A stretch of DNA of 64,000 nt from Magnetospirillum sp. UT-4 (GTDB taxonomy: Bacteria > Pseudomonadota > Alphaproteobacteria > Rhodospirillales > Magnetospirillaceae), in assembly GCF_902729435.1 (NCBI RefSeq), contig NZ_CACVCG010000002.1:62001-126000 (forward strand), written 5' to 3'. Position 1 is the first letter of the stretch, and every line of letters begins with the position of its first letter. The position numbers were made by a program, and so were the translations under genes. The notes beneath the pieces are model-generated. The model had not been told where the DNA came from. It was given only the letters and a program-made list of their open reading frames with translations, and ran no database searches. Of this stretch, positions 45,678 to 54,363 are shown in pieces.

Positions 45678-47372
45678 ATGTCTACCGCTGCCATGGCCCA
45701 GGCCGAGGACTTCGCCGCCCTGCTGGACGAGACTCTCGGACTCGGCAATTCGTTCGAAGGCTCTGTCATCAAGGGCATCATCGTGCGTGTCGAGAACGAC
45801 TTCGCCGTCATCGACGTCGGCTTGAAGTCGGAAGGCCGCGTGCCCCTGAAGGAATTCGCCACCGCCGGCCGCGCCCCCGAGATCAAGGCCGGCGACGCCG
45901 TCGAGGTGTTCGTCGAGCGCTACGAGGACAAGAACGGCGAGGTCGTGCTGTCCCGCGAGAAGGCCAAGCGCGAAGAGGCGTGGACCCTGCTGGAGAAGAG
46001 CTTCGAAGCCAACCAGCGCGTCAACGGCATCATCTTCGGCCGCGTCAAGGGCGGCTTCACCGTCGATCTCTCCGGCGCCGTGGCGTTCCTGCCCGGCTCC
46101 CAGGTGGACATCCGCCCGGTGCGCGACATCACCCCGCTGCTGGGCACCCCGCAGCCGTTCCAGATCCTCAAGATGGACCGCTCGCGCGGCAACATCGTGG
46201 TGTCGCGCCGCGCCGTGCTGGAAGAGACCCGCGCCGAGCAGCGCTCCGAGCTGATCGAGAATCTGAAGGAAGGCCAGGTGCTGGAAGGCGTGGTCAAGAA
46301 CATCACCGATTACGGTGCGTTCGTTGACCTGGGCGGCGTCGATGGCCTGCTGCACGTCACCGACATCGCCTGGAAGCGCATCAACCACCCGTCCGAGGCG
46401 CTGCACATCGGCCAGACCGTCAAGGTCCAGGTCATCCGCTTCAACCCCGAGACCCAGCGCATCAGCCTCGGCATCAAGCAGCTCGACGCCGATCCGTGGG
46501 AGGGCGTGGAAGCCAAGTACCCGGTGCAGGCCAAGTTCGTCGGTCGCGTCACCAACATCACCGATTACGGCGCCTTCGTCGAGCTGGAGCCGGGTGTCGA
46601 GGGTCTGGTCCACGTCTCCGAGATGAGCTGGACCAAGAAGAACGTCCACCCCGGCAAGATCGTCTCGACCTCGCAGGAAGTCGAAGTGATGGTGCTGGAC
46701 GTCGATCCGCAGAAGCGCCGCATCTCCCTGGGCCTCAAGCAGTGCCTGTCCAACCCGTGGGAGTTCTTCGTCGAGAAGTTCCCCGCCGGCACCCTGGTCG
46801 AGGGCGAGGTCAAGAACATCACCGAGTTCGGCCTGTTCATCGGCCTGCCGGGCGACATCGACGGCATGGTCCACCTGTCGGACCTGGCCTGGGACAAGTC
46901 GGGCGAGCAGGCCATCGGCGAGTTCAAGAAGGGCGACATGGTCAAGGCCAAGGTGCTCGACGTCGATGTCGACAAGGAGCGCATCAGCTTAGGCATCAAG
47001 CAGCTGTCCTCGGATCCGTTCCAGGACGCCGTCGCCTCCATGAAGAAGGGCGACGTCGTCACCTGCACCGTCAGCCAGGTCACCGAGAACGGTCTCGAGG
47101 TCCAGGTCGAGGGCATGAGCGGCTTCATCCGCAAGGCCGAGCTGTCGCGTGACCGCTCGGAGCAGCGGCCGGAGCGCTTCGCCGTCGGCGAGAAGCTCGA
47201 CGCCAAGGTGACCATGATCGAAAAGGGCAGCCGCAAGGTCACCCTGTCGGTCAAGGCCCGCGAGATCGACGAGGAGAAGCAGGCCATGGCCGAATACGGC
47301 TCCTCCGACTCGGGCGCCAGCCTGGGCGACATCCTGGGTGCCGCCATGCGCAAGGCCCAGGAAGAGAAGTAA
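45678..47372 (+). CDS. rpsA: 30S ribosomal protein S1
   Basis: A 564-residue mRNA-binding ribosomal protein with about six S1 repeats. NDFAVIDVGLKSEGRVPLKEF begins the first; GVVKNITDYGAFVDLGGVDGLLHVTDIAWKRI and RVTNITDYGAFVELEPGVEGLVHVSEM are the third and fourth; EVKNITEFGLFIGLPGDIDGMVHL and TVSQVTENGLEVQVEGMSGFI are the last ones. AAAGGAAT precedes the ATG, and codon use is typical of a highly expressed gene. It is followed by a terminator. Confidence 0.97.
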   Translation: MSTAAMAQAEDFAALLDETLGLGNSFEGSVIKGIIVRVENDFAVIDVGLKSEGRVPLKEFATAGRAPEIKAGDAVEVFVERYEDKNGEVVLSREKAKREEAWTLLEKSFEANQRVNGIIFGRVKGGFTVDLSGAVAFLPGSQVDIRPVRDITPLLGTPQPFQILKMDRSRGNIVVSRRAVLEETRAEQRSELIENLKEGQVLEGVVKNITDYGAFVDLGGVDGLLHVTDIAWKRINHPSEALHIGQTVKVQVIRFNPETQRISLGIKQLDADPWEGVEAKYPVQAKFVGRVTNITDYGAFVELEPGVEGLVHVSEMSWTKKNVHPGKIVSTSQEVEVMVLDVDPQKRRISLGLKQCLSNPWEFFVEKFPAGTLVEGEVKNITEFGLFIGLPGDIDGMVHLSDLAWDKSGEQAIGEFKKGDMVKAKVLDVDVDKERISLGIKQLSSDPFQDAVASMKKGDVVTCTVSQVTENGLEVQVEGMSGFIRKAELSRDRSEQRPERFAVGEKLDAKVTMIEKGSRKVTLSVKAREIDEEKQAMAEYGSSDSGASLGDILGAAMRKAQEEK

Positions 47373-47396
47373 TCCTTCTCCGCCTGTCGTTACCGG

Positions 47397-47432
47397 AAAG
47401 GCCCGTCCCGCCGGGGGCGGGCCTTTTCTTTT
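47397..47432 (+). terminator. Intrinsic terminator after rpsA
   Basis: AAAGGCCCGTCCC and GGGGGCGGGCCTTT pair with one mismatch region, followed by TTCTTTTG. It lies 25 bases past the rpsA stop. Confidence 0.85.
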
Positions 47433-47526
47433 GTGAAAAATCATTTCACCGCAACGGCTTGCCTTGACTCCGCGACGACGCTTGGGCAGGCTTGATGGTC
47501 ACGAATTCACCAAGGACGAGCCGGAC

Positions 47527-47817
47527 ATGACCAAGTCGGAGCTGATCGCCCGCCTGGCCGAGAAGAACCCCCATCTCTACCAGCGCGACGTGGAACGCAT
47601 CGTCACCACCATTTTCGATGAGATCGCCGGTGCGCTGGCCCGTGGCGACCGGGTCGAACTGCGCGGTTTCGGCGCCTTTTCGGTCAAGGGCCGCGACGCC
47701 CGCCAGGGCCGCAATCCCCGCACCGGCGCCCAGGTGGCGGTGCAAAGCAAGGTGGTCCCCTTCTTCAAGACCGGCAAGCAGCTGCGCGAGCGGCTCAACG
47801 CCGACGACGGCGAGTAG
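47527..47817 (+). CDS. ihfB: Integration host factor subunit beta
   Basis: A 96-residue HU/IHF-fold protein. [61 protein letters not shown] holds the DNA-binding arm with GRNPxTG, and [16 protein letters not shown] closes the fold. IHF bends DNA and would assist sigma-54 promoters such as those of FlbD. ATG 47527 fits the family; a second in-frame start upstream would add 21 residues without homology. Confidence 0.95.
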   Translation: MTKSELIARLAEKNPHLYQRDVERIVTTIFDEIAGALARGDRVELRGFGAFSVKGRDARQGRNPRTGAQVAVQSKVVPFFKTGKQLRERLNADDGE

Positions 47818-47824
47818 GCCCGAG

Positions 47825-48148
47825 GTGCGCGTCGTCGCGCGTCTGCTCGCCCTGCCCGTCGCCGTGGTGGTGGTGACCTTCGCCGTCGCCAACCGCCACG
47901 ACGTGCGTCTGGATTTCTGGCCGCTGCCCTGGGTGCTCGACCTGCCGGTCTATCTGGCGGTGCTGGGCGCCCTGGCCATCGGCCTGGCGGCCGGCGTGCT
48001 GCTGGCCTGGGCCGGCGGCCATGGCGCCCGCGCCCGCGCCCGCACCGAGAAGCGCCGCGCCGAAAGCCTGGAGCGCCAGCTGGCCGCCGCCCAGGCTCCC
48101 GTGACGTCGCCGCCAATCCTGCCGCCGGCCGATCATCACGCCGCCTGA
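47825..48148 (+). CDS. lapA: LapA-domain membrane protein (DUF1049)
   Basis: A 107-residue protein with two membrane helices (RLLALPVAVVVVTFAVANRH and VYLAVLGALAIGLAAGVLLAWAGG) followed by a charged cytoplasmic coil (RARARTEKRRAESLERQLAAAQ). In E. coli LapA takes part in lipopolysaccharide assembly control. The GTG start at 47825 lies eight bases after ihfB; this order is common in alphaproteobacteria. Confidence 0.85.
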   Translation: MRVVARLLALPVAVVVVTFAVANRHDVRLDFWPLPWVLDLPVYLAVLGALAIGLAAGVLLAWAGGHGARARARTEKRRAESLERQLAAAQAPVTSPPILPPADHHAA

Positions 48149-48185
48149 CCTTCCTCCCGCCTTTGCCTCGAACCCGGGGACAGTC

Positions 48186-48890
48186 ATGAGCAATCCCGTC
48201 TACGTCGCCCTCGACACCACCGACGTCGCCCAGGCGGCCGAGCTCGCCGCCGGCCTGTCCGGCCTGGTGGGCGGGGTCAAGCTGGGCCTGGAGTTCTTCG
48301 TCGCCAACGGCCCCGCCGGCATCGAGGCGGTGGCGGCGCTGGGCCTGCCGGTCTTCCTCGACCTCAAGCTGCACGACATCCCCAACACCGTCGCCGGGGC
48401 GATGAAGGGGGTGGCCCGGCTGGCGCCGCGCTACACCACCATCCACGCGTCGGGCGGCTTCGCCATGATGAAGGCGGCGGTGGATGCGGCGCGGGCCGAG
48501 GCGACCGCCGCCGGTCGGCCGCCGACCAAGGTGCTGGCGGTGACCATCCTCACCAGCATCGACCAGCCCGCCATGGAGGCGGTCGGCTTCGGCGGCAGCG
48601 TGCTCGACCAGGTGCGCCGGCTGGCGGTGCTGGCCCAGGCCGCCGGCATCGACGGCCTGGTCTGCTCGCCGCACGAGGTGGAAACGGTGCGCACCATGGT
48701 CGGCAGCGACATGACCCTGGTGGTGCCCGGCATCCGCCCGGCCTGGGCCGAGGCCGGCGACCAGAAGCGGATCATGACGCCCCGGGACGCGCTGGAGCGG
48801 GGTGCCGACATCCTGGTCATCGGCCGCCCCATCACCGGGGCGCAATACCCGGCCGAGGCGGCCCGGCGCATCGCCGAGGAGCTGGCATGA
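48186..48890 (+). CDS. pyrF: Orotidine 5'-phosphate decarboxylase PyrF
   Basis: A 234-residue TIM-barrel enzyme giving UMP from OMP. YVALDTTDVAQA, LGLEFFV, the catalytic DLKLHDIPNTVAGA (Lys and Asp pair), and PGIRPAWAEAGDQKRIMTPRDALERGADILVIGRPIT are family motifs. It overlaps trpF by four bases. Confidence 0.96.
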   Translation: MSNPVYVALDTTDVAQAAELAAGLSGLVGGVKLGLEFFVANGPAGIEAVAALGLPVFLDLKLHDIPNTVAGAMKGVARLAPRYTTIHASGGFAMMKAAVDAARAEATAAGRPPTKVLAVTILTSIDQPAMEAVGFGGSVLDQVRRLAVLAQAAGIDGLVCSPHEVETVRTMVGSDMTLVVPGIRPAWAEAGDQKRIMTPRDALERGADILVIGRPITGAQYPAEAARRIAEELA

Positions 48891-49525
48891 CCGTCGAGGT
48901 GAAGATCTGCGGGCTGACCGAGGCCGACGGCATGGAAGCCGCCATGGACGCCGGCGCCGATTATGTCGGGCTGGTGTTCTTTTCCAAAAGCCCGCGCAAC
49001 GTCGAGCCCGACTGGGCGGGCGAACTGGCGCAGATCGCCGAGGACGCGGTCAAGGTCGGGTTGTTCGTCGATGCCGACGATGCCCTGCTGGACCGGGTGG
49101 TGTCGCAGGTCCGCCTCGATTTGCTGCAGTTCCACGGCACCGAGACGCCCGAGCGCATCGAGCAGGTGCGCCTGGAATACGGGCTGCCGGTGATGAAGGT
49201 GATTCCGCTGGGGGGGGCCGGCGACCTTGCCGCCGCCGATCCCTACCTGCCGGTGGCCGACCGCCTGCTGTTCGACGCCCGCCCGCCGGCCGGATCGGAC
49301 CTGCCCGGCGGCAACGCCGTCCGCTTCGACTGGTCCATCCTCAAGGGGTTTTCCTGCGCGCTGCCGTGGATGCTGGCCGGTGGCCTGGATGCCGGCAACG
49401 TCGCCGAGGCGATCCGGCAGACCGGAGCCCGGGCGGTGGACGTCTCCTCCGGCGTCGAAAGCGCGCCCGGCATCAAGGACCCGGACAAGATCCGCGCCTT
49501 CATCACCGCCGCCAAGGGGCGGTGA
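48887..49525 (+). CDS. trpF: Phosphoribosylanthranilate isomerase TrpF
   Basis: A 212-residue TIM-barrel enzyme of tryptophan synthesis. VKICGLTEADGMEAAMDAGADYVGLVFFSKSPRNV has the catalytic Cys, DLLQFHGTETPE and GRADVSSGVESAPG-type segments (here ARAVDVSSGVESAPGIKDPDKIRAF) with the catalytic Asp. It normally precedes trpB and trpA in alphaproteobacteria, but here a composite repeat follows. Confidence 0.95.
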   Translation: MTVEVKICGLTEADGMEAAMDAGADYVGLVFFSKSPRNVEPDWAGELAQIAEDAVKVGLFVDADDALLDRVVSQVRLDLLQFHGTETPERIEQVRLEYGLPVMKVIPLGGAGDLAAADPYLPVADRLLFDARPPAGSDLPGGNAVRFDWSILKGFSCALPWMLAGGLDAGNVAEAIRQTGARAVDVSSGVESAPGIKDPDKIRAFITAAKGR

Positions 49526-49538
49526 GGATTCATTCTCT

Positions 49539-49893
49539 GTCATGGCCGGGCTTGACCCAGGGCTGTCCGGTTTAAATTTCGGATTGCCTTCTGGAGCCCT
49601 TGGTGACGGCTGCGTCCAGGGTGACGCTGGCCGAAGTAGACAGGATTACCCTCGCCCGCTTGCGGGAGAGGGAGGGGCCCGTCGCGACAGCGACGGGAGG
49701 GAGAGGGTGCGCGCCGCGAGGTGCGCTTCGCGACAGCGAAAGCGCTGGTTTCTCCAGGTCTTGGGCGCGCCGACGCGCGCCGCCCTCACCCCGGCTCGCT
49801 GGCGCTCGCCCCCCTCTCCCGCAAGCGGGCGAGGGGGGCAATTGCCAGCCGAAATTTAAACCGGACAGCCGTGGGCTTGACCCAGGGCTGTCC
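49539..49893. repeat. Composite inverted-repeat element, copy C
   Basis: Left end GTCATGGCCGGGCTTGACCC with the TGTCCGGTTTAAATTTCGG core (49539-49582); the right end holds the inverted core (49849-49881) and then a short direct repeat TTGACCCAGGGCTGTCCG that copies the left end. The interior is that of copy B, in the opposite orientation. The region from 49894 to the next gene stop (49985) holds nothing I can name. Confidence 0.88.
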
Positions 49894-49984
49894 GCCACCG
49901 GGCTCGCCTCACAAGGTGGGCTCCAGTTGAAGCGACGGCGGCACGGGGTGGGAAGACGCCAAACCGGTTTATTTTCATCCCCTG

Positions 49985-52459
49985 CTACAGCAGCAGATCG
50001 ACCCGTGGCGGTGCCGAATCCTCGACCTTGGAGCGGCAGGTGAACAGCCGTCCCGGCTCGATGCCGGCCTGGTCCACCAGATAGGTCTTGGCCGCCCGCG
50101 CCCGGGAATCGGCGAGGCGGACCAGACGGTCGTGGTCGGGGGCCGCCGCCTCGCCCTCGGGCGGCGCTCCGACCAGCCGCTGCAGGCGGGCCAGCACGCC
50201 GCTCTCCTCGGCTCGCCGGGCCTCCAGCAGGGCCGGTCCGTCGCTGTCGCGGGCGGCAATGCCGCACAGGTTGAGCTTGAGGCCGGGGCGCTGGCCCAGC
50301 AGGTCGGCGACGGTGTCGAGATGGGCGCGCTCGGGCTCGCCCAGGCGGGCGGTGCCGGCCGGGAAGGCCAGCGGCTTCAGCGACAGATGCGGCTTCTCCG
50401 CCTCGTCGATGACCAGCCCGATCAGCGCCGCCACCGGGAAGGCCACCTTCAGGGTGGTGAAGACGGTGGTCTTCAGCGCCCCGCCGATGGCCTGGTTGAC
50501 CGCGTCGGACAGGTCGAAATCGGGATTGGCGAGATCGCCGGCCACCGGGATCGCCAGCTTGATGCGCCCGTCGCCGTCGCGCAGCAGGTCGAGCACGGTC
50601 TCGACCGGCATGTCGGCCTGACGCGCCAGCTTGGACTGGGGATCGGGCTGGGCCACGTAAAGCTGCGACAGGGTCAGGTCGAGCTTGCCGTCCAGCCTGC
50701 CGCGCCGGGAGGCCATGGCCACCTCGGCATCCAGCTGACCGGTCCTGAGGTGGACCCCCAGCGCCTCGGCGGCATAGGGCGACAGCGGCGGCAGGTCGAG
50801 GGCGCGGATGGTCGCCGCCAGGTCGAAGCCGGGCGAATCGGCGAAGGGGCGCACCCGGCCCGAGCTCTCCAGCCGCGCGGTGGCCACGCCGGCCTTCAGG
50901 GTGAAGGGCGATTCCTGGTCGGGGCGGCCGCTGTCCAGGTTGGACAGCACCAGGTCGATGCCATTGGAGCGCAGCCGCACCGGCTCGGCCAGGCTGCGGT
51001 CCTCGAACACCAGCCGGGCATCGGGGCCGAGGTGCAGGCGATCGACGGCCATGCGCGGCCCCGGCCGGCTCGCGCCCCCACCGCCGCCGGCCGCCGGCTC
51101 GGGCAACCCGACCAGGCCGTCCTTGTCGCGGGTGACCCGCAGCACGGCGCCGTCGGCGCTGGCCGCGGCCATGGAGATCTCGCTCTCCGCCCCCCAGCGC
51201 GCCCGATGGAGAACCGCCCGGCCCAGTTCGGCGCGCCAGGATTGGACGCCCGGCTGCCGCAGCAGGTTCAGCCCTCGCGCCGCGATGCGGGACGCGGTGG
51301 CATCGCCGGCGACGGCGACGTCGCTGGCCTCGATGTGCTCGGCCGCCAGCCAGTCGCGGCCGGCCTGGCGCACCGCCACTCCATCGGCGGACAGGGTGGC
51401 CTTGGCGGCGAGCGGGAAGCGGCCGTCGGCCGCCGCCACATCGCCTTCGGCCGCCGCACCGGCGAGCTCGACGGCAAGGTCGCCCACAGCGAGCCTGAGC
51501 CGCTGCGCCTCGGCCCGGCCCTTGGCCTTGACCGGTCCGGGAGCAAGCTCGATGCGCCCCAGCCAGTCCAGCCGCCCGGCGGCCACCCTGGCGCCGTCCA
51601 GTTCGAAGGCGGGGTCGGTGACCGCGACGCCGCCGTCCATGTCCAGCTTCCAGCGGCCGCCGTCCAGCCGCGCCGCCAGGGTGACCTTGCCCTCGGCGCG
51701 GCCGGCCAGAGCGGCCACGCCCGCCGCCCGGGCCAGCCCGGCGAAGGCGGCGAGGTCGAGGCCCTCGGCGGTGATGGTCAGGGTGGCGGCGGGCCGCGCG
51801 GCGAAGGGGGTGGCGGTGCCGTCGATGCGCACCGGACCGCCGTTCAGCCGGCCGGCGAGGTGAAAGCGCACCGGCTGGTCGGGGGCGTCGTCGCGGACCT
51901 CCAGGATGTCGAGCCGCTCGACCTCGACGGTGGCGGCAAAGGCCGCGCCGGCGATGGCGATGCGGCTGTCCGACAGCGACAGGGCGGTGACGTCGAAGCC
52001 CCAGCCGGGGCCGCCGCCGCCGCTCGGCGCCACCGCCAGCGGCAGGCCGTTGACCTCCAGGGTGCCGTCCGGCCGGCGGCGGATGTCGATGGTGACGCCG
52101 GACAGGTCCAGGCGCTCCACCGATACCCGGCGGGAGAACAGCGGCTTCCAGCGGAAGGTCAGATCGAGGCCGCCGACGCCCAGCGCCTTGCCCAGGCCGC
52201 TGCCGGTTTCGGCCCCGACATTGGCTTCCACCTCGCGGATCACCACGGCGCCGTTGAACAGCGAGAAATCGGCGCGGGCCAGGCTGACCCGGTCCCAGCC
52301 CAGGGCCCGCAGGCCCTTCTCGACGCCCCAGCGCAGTCCGGCATCGGGCAGGAAGTGGCCGCCGGCGGCGGCCAGGGCCAGCCCGGCCACCATGCCGCCC
52401 AGCACCAGAAAGCGCCGCCGCAGCGGCACCGAGCGCCACGCTGACGTCAACCTGCCCAC
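49985..52459 (-). CDS. AsmA-like/DUF748 membrane protein with OmpA-like C-terminus
   Basis: An 824-residue envelope protein. A short cytoplasmic start and one membrane helix (RRFLVLGGMVAGLALAAAGGHFL) are followed by long periplasmic beta-rich repeats of the AsmA/DUF748 kind (VERLDLSGVTIDIRRRPDGTLEVNGL, LSDSRIAIAGAAFAATVEVERLDI). The C-terminal region LRALGVHLRTGQLDAEVAMASRRGRLDGKLDL also fits DUF748, and an OmpA-like domain (ERAHLDTVADLLGQRPGLKLNLCGIAARDS) ends it. The start is GTG 52459 with AGGAGG upstream. Lipid transport or envelope assembly is known for relatives; its role here is unknown. Confidence 0.85.
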   Translation of the reverse strand: MGRLTSAWRSVPLRRRFLVLGGMVAGLALAAAGGHFLPDAGLRWGVEKGLRALGWDRVSLARADFSLFNGAVVIREVEANVGAETGSGLGKALGVGGLDLTFRWKPLFSRRVSVERLDLSGVTIDIRRRPDGTLEVNGLPLAVAPSGGGGPGWGFDVTALSLSDSRIAIAGAAFAATVEVERLDILEVRDDAPDQPVRFHLAGRLNGGPVRIDGTATPFAARPAATLTITAEGLDLAAFAGLARAAGVAALAGRAEGKVTLAARLDGGRWKLDMDGGVAVTDPAFELDGARVAAGRLDWLGRIELAPGPVKAKGRAEAQRLRLAVGDLAVELAGAAAEGDVAAADGRFPLAAKATLSADGVAVRQAGRDWLAAEHIEASDVAVAGDATASRIAARGLNLLRQPGVQSWRAELGRAVLHRARWGAESEISMAAASADGAVLRVTRDKDGLVGLPEPAAGGGGGASRPGPRMAVDRLHLGPDARLVFEDRSLAEPVRLRSNGIDLVLSNLDSGRPDQESPFTLKAGVATARLESSGRVRPFADSPGFDLAATIRALDLPPLSPYAAEALGVHLRTGQLDAEVAMASRRGRLDGKLDLTLSQLYVAQPDPQSKLARQADMPVETVLDLLRDGDGRIKLAIPVAGDLANPDFDLSDAVNQAIGGALKTTVFTTLKVAFPVAALIGLVIDEAEKPHLSLKPLAFPAGTARLGEPERAHLDTVADLLGQRPGLKLNLCGIAARDSDGPALLEARRAEESGVLARLQRLVGAPPEGEAAAPDHDRLVRLADSRARAAKTYLVDQAGIEPGRLFTCRSKVEDSAPPRVDLLL

Positions 52460-52519
52460 GTCCTTACCTCCTCCGCCCCATATCCATTGGAAGGCGGAAT
52501 AATGGCAAAGGCAAGGCGT

Positions 52520-54292
52520 TCAGCCAATCTCGACGCGATTGCGGCCGCCGCTCTTGGCGCGGTAGAGCGCCTCGTCGGCCCGCGCCAGCACCGCCTCGAC
52601 GCCGGTTTCGCCAAGCCGGGCGCCGGCGACGCCAAGGCTGCTGGTGAAGGCGACGGTGTCGGCGCCGCTGGCCACGCGCAGCTCGGCGATGCGCTGGCGC
52701 AGCCGTTCGGCCACCTCGCGGGCGGCCTCCATGGCGGTCTCGGGCAGCAGGATGGCGAATTCCTCGCCGCCCATGCGGCCCAGCACATCGACGTCGCGCA
52801 GCCAGTCGCGGCAGCCGGCCACCAACGCCTTCAGCGCCGCATCGCCGGCGGCGTGGCCGAAGCGGTCGTTGATGGCCTTGAAGTGGTCGATGTCGAGCAT
52901 GAGGATCGACACCTCGCCGCCGTAGCGGCCGGCGCGTTCCAGTTCGGCATTGGCCGCGGCCATGAAGTGGCGGCGGTTGAAGGCGCCGGTCAGCGGATCG
53001 GTGGTGGCGAGGCGGCGCAACTCGCGCTCCATGCCCTTGCGCTCGGTGATGTCGGTCATGATGCCGATCACCCCCACCACGCGCCCGTCATCGTCGAGGA
53101 AGGCGGTCTTGAGGAACAGCCCGTCCAGCCGGCGGCAGCCTGAACCCTGGCCCGGAACCTGAATCGAGGCCTCGAACTCGGCATGGGTGCGGCTGCCCGA
53201 CAGCAGTTCGAGGTCGCTGACCGCATCCTCCTCGGGCATGGCCGCGGCCAGCGCCTGCTCGCACTGGGCCAGGCGCCCGGTCTCGCAGCCGAACAGGTCG
53301 CGGAAGGCGCGGTTGGTGGTCTGCACCTTGCCACGGGCGTCCTTGAACCAGACCGGGCTGGGAATGGTGTCGATCAGGTTCTCGGTGAAGCGGCGGGCAT
53401 GTTCGGCGGCCTGGCGGTGCTCCTCGGCCCGCGCCCGCTGGGCGGCCAGTTCGCGGGTACGGGCGATGACCCGGATCTCCAGCGTCTCGTTGGCGCGGCG
53501 CAGCGCGTTGACGGCGCGGTTGTGGGCGGTGATGTCGCGGGCCTCGACCATCAGCTCGCCACCGCCGCGGCTCGACAGCTGCACCATCTTGACCACCGCG
53601 TCCACCGCCTCGCCGTCCAGGCGGCGCAGCCGGAGCGGCACCGGCACGCCCTCGGCGACGACGCTCTCCAGCATGCCGCCGGCGAACAGCTCGGCATAAT
53701 CGGCGTGGAACAGCTCGGCCAGGGGGCGGCCGATCACCGCTTCCGGCTCCAGCGCCCCCAGCATCTCGACGCCGGCCCGGTTGATGTAGCGCACCACGCC
53801 GCCGAAGGTGTGGCAGACCAGGTTCATGGCGTTGTCCACCAGCAGGTGGAAGCGGGTGTCGCGCTCCTGGGCATGGCTGGCCAGCCGGCCCTCGTGCGAG
53901 ATGTCGCGGCACATCACCACGGTGGCGTCCTTGTCGATCTCGCGGGCGCGGAACACCTGCATCTCGACGTCGGTCAGCGAGCCGTCGATGGCGACGATGC
54001 GGGTCGGCACCGGCTTGTCCTCGCTGGACATGCCGGCGAAGAACAGCTCCATCACCGGGCCGTATTCGGGAATCAGGAAATCGGCCATCTGCCGGCCCAG
54101 CAAATCCTCGGAAACGCGGCCGCCCAGCATGCGCACGCCGGCGCCGTTGATGGCGGTGATGCCGCCGCCGCGGCACAGGCAGACCAGGTCGCGGCTGACC
54201 TCCAGGATGTCCATCAGGCCGCCGTTGAAGCGCGGGCCGCGACGGCGCCGTTCCGACGCGAGATCGATGATGTTGTCGTCCGCCCCTGCCAT
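52520..54292 (-). CDS. PAS-domain diguanylate cyclase
   Basis: A 590-residue cytoplasmic protein. Three PAS-type sensor domains can be seen: ~25-140 (MDILEVSRDLVCLCRGGGITAING), ~150-270 (LLVDNAMNLVCHTFGGVVRYINRAG) and ~310-410 (LIDTIPSPVWFKDARGKVQTTNRAF). The GGDEF domain follows (~425-590) with the active-site GGEEFAILLPE and an RDVD inhibitory site five residues ahead. It produces cyclic di-GMP. ATG 54292 is chosen (a GTG one codon upstream is also possible). Confidence 0.92.
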   Translation of the reverse strand: MAGADDNIIDLASERRRRGPRFNGGLMDILEVSRDLVCLCRGGGITAINGAGVRMLGGRVSEDLLGRQMADFLIPEYGPVMELFFAGMSSEDKPVPTRIVAIDGSLTDVEMQVFRAREIDKDATVVMCRDISHEGRLASHAQERDTRFHLLVDNAMNLVCHTFGGVVRYINRAGVEMLGALEPEAVIGRPLAELFHADYAELFAGGMLESVVAEGVPVPLRLRRLDGEAVDAVVKMVQLSSRGGGELMVEARDITAHNRAVNALRRANETLEIRVIARTRELAAQRARAEEHRQAAEHARRFTENLIDTIPSPVWFKDARGKVQTTNRAFRDLFGCETGRLAQCEQALAAAMPEEDAVSDLELLSGSRTHAEFEASIQVPGQGSGCRRLDGLFLKTAFLDDDGRVVGVIGIMTDITERKGMERELRRLATTDPLTGAFNRRHFMAAANAELERAGRYGGEVSILMLDIDHFKAINDRFGHAAGDAALKALVAGCRDWLRDVDVLGRMGGEEFAILLPETAMEAAREVAERLRQRIAELRVASGADTVAFTSSLGVAGARLGETGVEAVLARADEALYRAKSGGRNRVEIG

Positions 54293-54363
54293 CACCTGCC
54301 CCTGATCCTGCCCGTCTGCAACCGGTAAACCTTTCCGGGCGGTACATCAACCCTCATGAGGCA

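Noticed and set aside
49572-52439. 955-codon minus-strand frame over the DUF748 gene
   Set aside because: Out of frame with the DUF748-like protein and composed of Arg/Gly/Pro-rich sequence; the 49985-52459 frame has signal anchor, domain sequence and ribosome-binding site.
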